Shown piece after piece: positions 7,690-12,108 of a stretch of 16,123 bases of DNA. The DNA is taken from NCBI GenBank assembly GCA_002440625.1, contig DJUV01000110.1, forward strand, positions 1 through 16,123. The letters run 5' to 3'. Made by a program: the position numbers and the translations under genes. This DNA is from Rhodobacteraceae bacterium UBA6273. Its GTDB lineage: Bacteria; Pseudomonadota; Alphaproteobacteria; Rhodobacterales; Rhodobacteraceae. Positions within the stretch are counted from its first letter, which is position 1. The number at the start of each line of letters is the position of its first letter. Below the pieces are notes generated by a model, which saw nothing but the letters and a program-made list of their open reading frames with translations, did no database searches and was not told the origin of the DNA.

Positions 7690-7779
7690 GGAGCTGTGGC
7701 CGAGTGGTCGAAGGCACACCCCTGCTAAGGGTGCAGACGGGGAACCGTCTCGAGGGTTCGAATCCCTTCGGCTCCGCCA
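7690..7779 (+). tRNA. tRNA-Ser (anticodon GCU)
   Basis: A 90-nt class II tRNA decoding AGC/AGU serine codons. Acceptor strands GGAGCTG (7690-7696) and CGGCTCC (7769-7775) pair fully, with one G-T wobble. G7776 is the discriminator base normal for tRNA-Ser, and CCA (7777-7779) is encoded. The anticodon stem CACCC (7717-7721)/GGGTG (7729-7733) encloses the loop CTGCTAA with anticodon GCT at 7724-7726. A long variable arm and the T-loop GGTTCGAATCC follow. It marks the boundary between conserved operons and accessory DNA. No second copy of its 3' end is visible within the window, so no attachment-site repeat can be claimed. Confidence 0.97.
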
Positions 7780-8062
7780 CTTGCCCTCGCGAAAGAGTTC
7801 TCCCCATCCGGCTGCGGCCGAATTTTTCCGTTATATTCGGGGGTTATGCCGGAGGGGCTGTTAACCGGCCCCCGTGCCAGGTGGGACGAAAGCGTTCTCT
7901 CCGGGCCAATATTCTCCCTACCTGTTGACTGCACGGTTTTGGTGAATTTTTGGCAAGCCACTAAAAACGCTATGCTTTCTAAGCCACGCAGCTGAGCACT
8001 TCGATTTCAGGGGCGCGCTACAGAAGGAACAGAAATCGAACTCCGTCGCTCCTGGCTGGCCA
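7780..8062. other. 283-bp intergenic region between tRNA-Ser and the accessory genes
   Basis: No credible gene is seen on either strand. The stretch holds two small hairpin-capable repeats near the tRNA, CCGAAT/ATTCGG (7818-7823/7835-7840) and GGGGC/GCCCC (7854-7858/7868-7872), neither with a T tract. A 9-bp inverted repeat lies at 8000-8040. Base composition turns more AT-rich from about 7920. This is where the core-like DNA passes into accessory DNA. Confidence 0.6.
8000..8040 (-). repeat. 9-bp perfect inverted repeat downstream of the GIY-YIG gene
   Basis: TTCGATTTC (8000-8008) and GAAATCGAA (8032-8040) are exact reverse complements around a 23-nt gap. On the minus strand the repeat lies 23-63 nt beyond the GIY-YIG stop. 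It may act in transcript 3'-end formation or stability, but it lacks a T tract. It could also be a protein-binding or element-end repeat. Function unknown. Confidence 0.4.
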
Positions 8063-9016
8063 TCAGCCAACCGTTCCTGTCGCCACGTCTTGGCTCGCCT
8101 CCCAGTCCGCGTAGGTGCGTCCGTCCGGAAGCTTCCAGAGAATTCGACCGTTTGCGCTCGCGCCGATGACGGTCGCAGCTGCGGCAGATGCGGATGTGAA
8201 GCTGTAGTCGCTTGTGAAGATGAGGAAATCACCTTCTTCGCGAAGGACGCCCTTCTCTATGAGGGTGTTCCTGAGGGTGGCCGTACCTCTTGGTATCGTT
8301 CGCGTAGTTCGGACCCTCGCCTTGGATCCGGCAGTGATCACGAAGTCCCCTGAGGGGCCGATCTCCATCTCCGCTGCGAAGCCCTCGCCGCGAAAGAAAA
8401 AGCGAGGGCTCGCGTGGGCTTCAGTCGTTGGCAACAGCTGCTCCGGCATCTGTTCCGGGGCGCGCCCCCGGATTTCACGAAACAAATCCCAGCCAAGAGC
8501 ACCGACCAGCGTTTTTGTCTGATCCACGAACTCGTCCATGGCGGCACGGTCGGGCAGCGGCAACTTGCCGGCATCGTCGGAGGGGGTCCGCGTATTGGGA
8601 AGGGTCCAGCGAGGATTGCTTCCTACGCCGCGGATCAGGCAGGCCTCGACATAGCGAGCGTGGCTCTTGGTCAGGTTCTCGTCCTTGCTGATCAGGACGA
8701 CCGTATCGGTCCAGAAACCCTTGGCGTCTCGCCCTCCCTCGTTGGAGTTGTGATACGACAGGCGGGCGCCGACACCTTCCGACTCGCCGATGTAGGAAAG
8801 CTGACGATCCTGTGCGTCCTCGTCGGCGCCGATCAGAATGTACACGCCGGGCCGTTCGATCTCGGGGAAGGCCTCGCGGACCCGTCGCAACTGGTTGCGG
8901 CGGAAGGCAATGGCCTGGATCGTCGACATCGAAATCTGCGCCACCCGAATGCCGTTCGGATCGCCGTCGAGCAGGAAGATGTTGATCGAGCGGGGTTTCA
9001 CATATTCGCCTTGCAT
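8063..9016 (-). CDS. GIY-YIG nuclease-fold protein with C-terminal DUF4357
   Basis: A 317-residue protein of the family with a GIY-YIG domain and C-terminal DUF4357, frequent beside restriction and mobile loci. The GIY-YIG core is visible: GVY (57-59), YIG (75-77), R85 in VGARL, and E124 in YVEACLI, so the usual Tyr/Arg/Glu catalytic set looks intact. N-terminal residues 10-45 (INIFLLDGDPNGIRVAQI) form the lead-in strand typical of this family. Residues about 250-305, with FTSASAAAATVIGASANGR and later YADWE, match DUF4357. It may be a DNA endonuclease, but no substrate is established for this family that I can name. The start at 9016 has no strong SD; the bases before it lie in the TGGCCA palindrome. 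It is divergent from the antitoxin-hsdM genes, so joint control is plausible. Confidence 0.85.
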   Translation of the reverse strand: MQGEYVKPRSINIFLLDGDPNGIRVAQISMSTIQAIAFRRNQLRRVREAFPEIERPGVYILIGADEDAQDRQLSYIGESEGVGARLSYHNSNEGGRDAKGFWTDTVVLISKDENLTKSHARYVEACLIRGVGSNPRWTLPNTRTPSDDAGKLPLPDRAAMDEFVDQTKTLVGALGWDLFREIRGRAPEQMPEQLLPTTEAHASPRFFFRGEGFAAEMEIGPSGDFVITAGSKARVRTTRTIPRGTATLRNTLIEKGVLREEGDFLIFTSDYSFTSASAAAATVIGASANGRILWKLPDGRTYADWEASQDVATGTVG

Positions 9017-9041
9017 CCATGGCCACTTTGGCCACTATAGC
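9011..9041 (+). promoter_or_regulatory. candidate promoter for the antitoxin-hsd operon
   Basis: TTGCAT (9011-9016) and TATAGC (9036-9041) are separated by 19 bp, longer than the usual 17. Initiation near 9048 would place a 15-20-nt leader with the AGGTGG SD before the GTG at 9066. The overlapping CTATAG could also serve a minus-strand promoter for the GIY-YIG gene. Motif-based inference only. Confidence 0.35.
9020..9034. promoter_or_regulatory. TGGCCA-ctt-TGGCCA palindrome, candidate operator
   Basis: TGGCCA occurs twice, separated by ctt. Because the hexamer is self-complementary, the pair is both a direct and an inverted repeat. It lies between the candidate -35 and -10 boxes and directly upstream of the GIY-YIG start. 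Phd/YefM antitoxins commonly autoregulate by binding paired short palindromes at their own promoters, which makes this a natural candidate site. Confidence 0.4.
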
Positions 9042-9053
9042 CCAATGGTTAGC

Positions 9054-9059
9054 AGGTGG
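9054..9059 (+). promoter_or_regulatory. ribosome-binding site favouring a GTG start for the antitoxin gene
   Basis: AGGTGG lies six bases before GTG 9066. The upstream ATG at 9045 has no SD and lies at or before the inferred transcription start, so the GTG is the better start. Confidence 0.5.
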
Positions 9060-9065
9060 CACACC

Positions 9066-9245
9066 GTGCAGGCAATATCGGCCAAGGACGCGAAGTACAA
9101 TTTCGGCAGGCTGATCGACATGGCGCGGGCTGAACCCGTAACCGTCGAAAAGCACGGCCGGGCGGTCGTCGTCGTGCTGGCAGTTGAAGAGTATGAGCGG
9201 TTGAAGGCAATGGAAGCGGGGCGCAATGATCAGTCGAGCAAGTAA
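9066..9245 (+). CDS. Phd/YefM-family antitoxin-like protein, no toxin partner
   Basis: A 59-residue protein from GTG 9066 (66 residues if ATG 9045 is used). It has the full Phd/YefM N-terminal DNA-binding and dimerisation signature: VQAISAKDAKYNFGRLIDMA, then EPVTVEKHGRAVVVVLAVEEYERLK. The C-terminal tail, which in true antitoxins wraps the toxin, is only about ten residues (AMEAGRNDQSSK). No Doc, YoeB, VapC or other toxin ORF flanks it: hsdM begins 42 bp downstream, and the other neighbour is the divergent GIY-YIG gene. It therefore probably acts as a transcriptional regulator of the divergent promoter or is a remnant of a toxin-antitoxin pair. Its position as first gene before hsdM suggests a controller-like role for the R-M operon, which is an inference. 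Confidence 0.85.
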   Translation: MQAISAKDAKYNFGRLIDMARAEPVTVEKHGRAVVVVLAVEEYERLKAMEAGRNDQSSK

Positions 9246-9287
9246 GGGCGGGGCTTTCGGCTCGACATCAGCTATGGGTTCCCGGCC

Positions 9288-10859
9288 GTGAGTGACGCCC
9301 GCGGGATCGAACGCGCTGAATTACACAAGACCATCTGGCGCATCGCCAACGACCTGCGCGGCAGCGTCGATGGGTGGGATTTCAAGAGCTACGTCCTCGG
9401 GATGCTGTTCTACCGTTTCATTTCGGAGAACCTGACCAGCTATCTGAACGAACAGGAGCGTCGCGCGGGCAGCCCGAATTTCGACTATGCGAAGCTGGGA
9501 GATGCGGAGGCCGAGTTTGGCCGCGCGGAAACAGTGAAGGAAAAGGGCTTTTACATCCTGCCCTCGGAGCTGTTCGCTAATGTTCGGGCACGGGCGCGTC
9601 ACGATGCCAACCTGAACGAAACCCTTGAACGCATTTTCAGCCATATCGAAGGCTCGGCCCTTGGTGCCGACAGCGAAGACGACTTCAAGGGACTGTTCGA
9701 CGATCTTGACGTTAACAGCAGCAAGCTTGGCCCGACCGTTGCCCGGCGCAACGAAAAGCTGGTCGGCCTCTTGGACGCGATCGGCGATTTGCCGTTATCG
9801 CGTGCCGGCTTCACAGGCAACAGCATCGATCTGTTCGGCGATGCCTATGAATACCTGATGCAGATGTATGCCTCGACCGCCGGCAAGTCGGGGGGCGAGT
9901 TCTATACCCCGCAAGAGGTGTCCGAGCTGCTGGCCCGCATCACCGTGCTGGGCAAATCCGAGGTCAACAAGGTTTATGATCCGGCCTGCGGGTCCGGTTC
10001 CTTGCTACTGAACTTCGCCAAGGTGCTGGGTCATGACCGGGTGCGGCAGGGATTCTTCGGGCAGGAAATCAACCTGACCACATACAACCTGTGCCGGATC
10101 AACATGTTCCTGCATGATGTGAACTATGAGAAATTCGACATCGCCCATGGCGACACTCTGACCGACCCGGCGCATTGGGATGATGAGCCATTCGAGGCCA
10201 TCGTGTCCAATCCGCCTTATTCGATCCGCTGGGCGGGCGACGCCAATCCGCTGCTGATCAACGATCCACGCTTTGCACCGGCGGGGGTGCTGGCACCGAA
10301 AAGCAAGGCGGACCTCGCCTTCACCATGCATATCCTGTCTTGGCTGGCGGTGAGCGGCACCGCCGCCATCGTCGAGTTTCCGGGGGTGCTGTATCGTGGC
10401 GGGGCCGAGCAGAAGATCCGCAAATATCTGATCGACAACAACTATGTCGATGCGGTGATCCAGCTTCCGCCAGACCTGTTCTTCGGCACTACGATCGCCA
10501 CCTGCATCATCGTGCTGAAAAAATCGAAATCCGACAACGCCACCCTGTTCATCGACGCCAGCGCGCTGTTCACGAGGGTTGGCAACAAGAATCGGCTGGC
10601 AGCCGCGCATCGGCAAGCCATCCTCGACGCCTGTGCCGGGCGCAAGGACGTGGCCCATTTCGCGCGGCTGGTCGAGAATGCCGGAATTGCCGAAAACGGC
10701 TATAACATCTCGGTCTCGTCCTATGTCACGCAGGAGGATCGGCGCGAGGCGGTGGATATCGGCGCGCTCAATGCCGAAATTGCAGGCATCGTTGCCCGCC
10801 AGGCCGAGTTGCGCCGGGCCATCGACGCCATCGTGGCCGACTTGGAGGCTGAGGCATGA
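9288..10859 (+). CDS. hsdM: type I restriction-modification DNA methyltransferase subunit HsdM
   Basis: HsdM transfers methyl groups from S-adenosylmethionine to adenine N6 in the bipartite target chosen by HsdS, working as M2S1 and within the R2M2S1 complex. Its 523 residues match the EcoR124I (type I-C) family along their length. An N-terminal HsdM_N domain (ELHKTIWRIANDLRGSVDGW, 11-30, and FYRFISENL, 41-49) comes first. GGEFYTPQEVS (202-212) follows, then SAM motif I DPACGSG (231-237), GQEINLTTYNL (258-268), and catalytic motif IV NPPY (308-311). The start is GTG 9288 with a poor SD; alignment of ELHKTIW with the N-terminus of EcoR124I HsdM supports it, and ATG 9274 meets a stop within six codons. 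Its TGA overlaps the hsdS ATG (ATGA, 10856-10859). It looks intact. Confidence 0.97.
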   Translation: MSDARGIERAELHKTIWRIANDLRGSVDGWDFKSYVLGMLFYRFISENLTSYLNEQERRAGSPNFDYAKLGDAEAEFGRAETVKEKGFYILPSELFANVRARARHDANLNETLERIFSHIEGSALGADSEDDFKGLFDDLDVNSSKLGPTVARRNEKLVGLLDAIGDLPLSRAGFTGNSIDLFGDAYEYLMQMYASTAGKSGGEFYTPQEVSELLARITVLGKSEVNKVYDPACGSGSLLLNFAKVLGHDRVRQGFFGQEINLTTYNLCRINMFLHDVNYEKFDIAHGDTLTDPAHWDDEPFEAIVSNPPYSIRWAGDANPLLINDPRFAPAGVLAPKSKADLAFTMHILSWLAVSGTAAIVEFPGVLYRGGAEQKIRKYLIDNNYVDAVIQLPPDLFFGTTIATCIIVLKKSKSDNATLFIDASALFTRVGNKNRLAAAHRQAILDACAGRKDVAHFARLVENAGIAENGYNISVSSYVTQEDRREAVDIGALNAEIAGIVARQAELRRAIDAIVADLEAEA

Positions 10860-11533
10860 GCCGGATCGACGCGCTGATTGCGGACCTGTGCCCGGATGGG
10901 GTGAAATATCGGGGCCTTGGTGAAGTTGGTGAGTTTATCCGTGGAAACGGATTACAGAAAAGCGACCTGACGGATGCGGGTGTTGGCGCGATCCATTACG
11001 GGCAGGTCCACACGATCTATGGTGTATGGACCGACACTACCCGCTCGTTCGTCACCGAGCAAATGGCGCGGAAGCTGCGCAAGGCACGTTCGGGTGATCT
11101 GGTGATTGCAACGACCAGTGAGGACGATGCTGCCGTGGCAAAGGCTGTTGCATGGGTCGGCGAAGGTGAAGTCGCTGTCAGCAGCGACGCATATATTTAT
11201 TCGCACTCGCTTGAGCCGAAATATGTGTCCTATTTCTTCCAGACGGATCATTTTCAGTCACAGAAAACTCGGCACATCACGGGAACAAAGGTGCGGCGCA
11301 TTTCTGGCGAGAGCCTTGCGAAGATCAAGATTCCCGTCCCGCCGCTCGAGATTCAGAAAGAAATCGTTGTAATCCTTGATAAATTTACTAAGCTGGAGGC
11401 GGAGCTGGAGGCGGAGCTGGAGGCGGAGCTGGAGGCGCGGCGGGTTCAATACAGACATTACCGCGACCAACTGCTAAGCTTCGCGGCAGCGGGCAGCGGG
11501 CAGCGGGCAGCGGGCAGCGGGCAGCGGGCATAA
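10856..11533 (+). CDS. hsdS: HsdS N-terminal half: first target-recognition domain plus central conserved region
   Basis: The specificity subunit positions HsdM and HsdR on DNA. This 225-residue half holds the first target-recognition domain (TRD1, about residues 15-155) and the central conserved region (PVPPLEIQKEIVVILDKF, 160-177). Then comes a spacer helix of KLEA followed by three ELEA units (179-194), RRVQYRHYRDQLLSF (195-209), and the repeat-encoded tail AAGSGQR twice, ending at TAA 11531-11533. A full HsdS has two TRDs; here the second is encoded just downstream in another frame. The break falls exactly in the GCAGCGG tandem repeat, so this is better read as the current phase of a variable gene than as random decay. 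In EcoDXXI and EcoR124I, similarly truncated HsdS proteins form dimers that recognise interrupted palindromes, so this half may be functional alone. Confidence 0.93.
   Translation: MSRIDALIADLCPDGVKYRGLGEVGEFIRGNGLQKSDLTDAGVGAIHYGQVHTIYGVWTDTTRSFVTEQMARKLRKARSGDLVIATTSEDDAAVAKAVAWVGEGEVAVSSDAYIYSHSLEPKYVSYFFQTDHFQSQKTRHITGTKVRRISGESLAKIKIPVPPLEIQKEIVVILDKFTKLEAELEAELEAELEARRVQYRHYRDQLLSFAAAGSGQRAAGSGQRA
11391..11437 (+). repeat. 12-bp tandem repeat encoding the ELEA spacer of HsdS
   Basis: GAGCTGGAGGCG is present three times exactly (11402-11413, 11414-11425, 11426-11437). It is preceded by a unit differing only at its first base (AAG for GAG, 11390-11401). Each unit adds Glu-Leu-Glu-Ala, keeping frame. 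The tract sits at the spacer position where EcoR124I and EcoR124II carry two or three TAEL repeats that set the length of the non-specific gap in the target. The equivalent stretch in the distal conserved region (FDMLVNDLSSGLPAEIVARR) has the same length, 20 residues from Phe to Arg-Arg. Confidence 0.93.
11486..11530 (+). repeat. heptanucleotide tandem repeat (GCAGCGG)6 + GCA, candidate phase-variation tract
   Basis: Six perfect copies of GCAGCGG (11486-11527) are followed by GCA. Seven is not a multiple of three, so gain or loss of a unit changes the exit frame. All three frames are free of stops inside the tract and read the same cyclic peptide, AAGSGQR. With six units the upstream frame exits into TAA at 11531. 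With seven or four units it exits into the downstream HsdS frame (IRWATLGDVASY). With five or eight it meets TGA at the base now numbered 11550. Slipped-strand mispairing at such tracts is an established switch in R-M genes. Confidence 0.95.
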
Positions 11534-11538
11534 GGTGG
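11533..11538 (+). promoter_or_regulatory. ribosome-binding site for the second hsdS half
   Basis: AGGTGG begins on the last base of the upstream TAA stop and ends six bases before TTG 11545. This permits termination-reinitiation and suggests the downstream half can be made even when the frame is broken. Confidence 0.45.
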
Positions 11539-11544
11539 GCGACC

Positions 11545-12108
11545 TTGGGTGATGTTGCAAGTTACTCTCGCTCGCGTATCGGCGCATCTTCTCTTGACGA
11601 AGATTCTTATATTGGCGTCGACAATCTACTCCCCGACATGCGTGGGCGAACGAAGTCAAATTATGTGCCGACCGAGGGCAGCGCCATCGGCTACCAGTCG
11701 GGCGATATTTTGATTGGAAACATTCGCCCGTATCTGAAGAAAATCTGGCTTGCGGATTCCTCTGGCGGCACAAATCAAGATGTTCTGGTGGTGCGGCTAA
11801 ACTCAGAATCCTTGGATGAAATTGGACATCGCTTCCTATTTCACCTTCTTGCCTCCGACCAGTTTTTTGCTTTCAATATGCAGTATGCCAAAGGGGCAAA
11901 GATGCCGCGTGGCGACAAAGATTCAATCATGACTTTTGAAATCCCCATCCCACCCCTCGCCGAACAGGACCGCATCGTCGCCATCCTTGACCGTTTCGAT
12001 ATGCTGGTGAATGACCTCTCCAGCGGCCTGCCGGCCGAGATCGTCGCCCGCCGCCGCCAGTATGAGCATTACCGCGACCGGCTGCTGACCTTCCCCGAGG
12101 CCGCATGA
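11545..12108 (+). CDS. hsdS: HsdS C-terminal half: second target-recognition domain plus distal conserved region
   Basis: From TTG 11545 this gives 187 residues: the second target-recognition domain (TRD2, about 1-130, starting GDVASYSRSRIG and including GDILIGNIRPYLKKIW), then the distal conserved region (IPIPPLAEQDRIVAILDRFDMLV) and RRRQYEHYRDRLLTF. The last block is the counterpart of RRVQYRHYRDQLLSF in the first half. The frame extends upstream without a stop through the GCAGCGG tract, reading IRWATLG before the TTG, exactly as a full HsdS would. It is in a different phase from the first half with six repeat units. The start is uncertain; AGGTGG supports TTG. TRD DNA here is visibly AT-richer than flanking genes, usual for exchanged TRDs. 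Its TGA overlaps the hsdR ATG (ATGA, 12105-12108), keeping the operon coupled. Confidence 0.88.
   Translation: MGDVASYSRSRIGASSLDEDSYIGVDNLLPDMRGRTKSNYVPTEGSAIGYQSGDILIGNIRPYLKKIWLADSSGGTNQDVLVVRLNSESLDEIGHRFLFHLLASDQFFAFNMQYAKGAKMPRGDKDSIMTFEIPIPPLAEQDRIVAILDRFDMLVNDLSSGLPAEIVARRRQYEHYRDRLLTFPEAA

Noticed and set aside
7725..7961. A 78-residue minus-strand frame ending in GGAEGIRTLE-type sequence.
   Set aside because: This is the familiar spurious protein made by translating the reverse complement of tRNA-Ser; the tRNA is certain.
9246..9287. A toxin gene partnering the Phd-like antitoxin.
   Set aside because: The gap to hsdM is only 42 bp and the opposite neighbour is a 317-residue GIY-YIG protein on the other strand, so no typical toxin fits.
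11391..11530. The two tandem repeat tracts as a CRISPR array or minisatellite.
   Set aside because: Units are 12 and 7 bp without spacers and lie inside coding sequence whose translation fits HsdS structure.
10856..12108. hsdS as an ordinary decayed pseudogene or random frameshift.
   Set aside because: The break lies exactly in a perfect 7-bp repeat, both halves keep complete conserved regions with no other stop or frameshift, and hsdM and hsdR look intact. An assembly error in repeat number remains possible and is noted in the finding.
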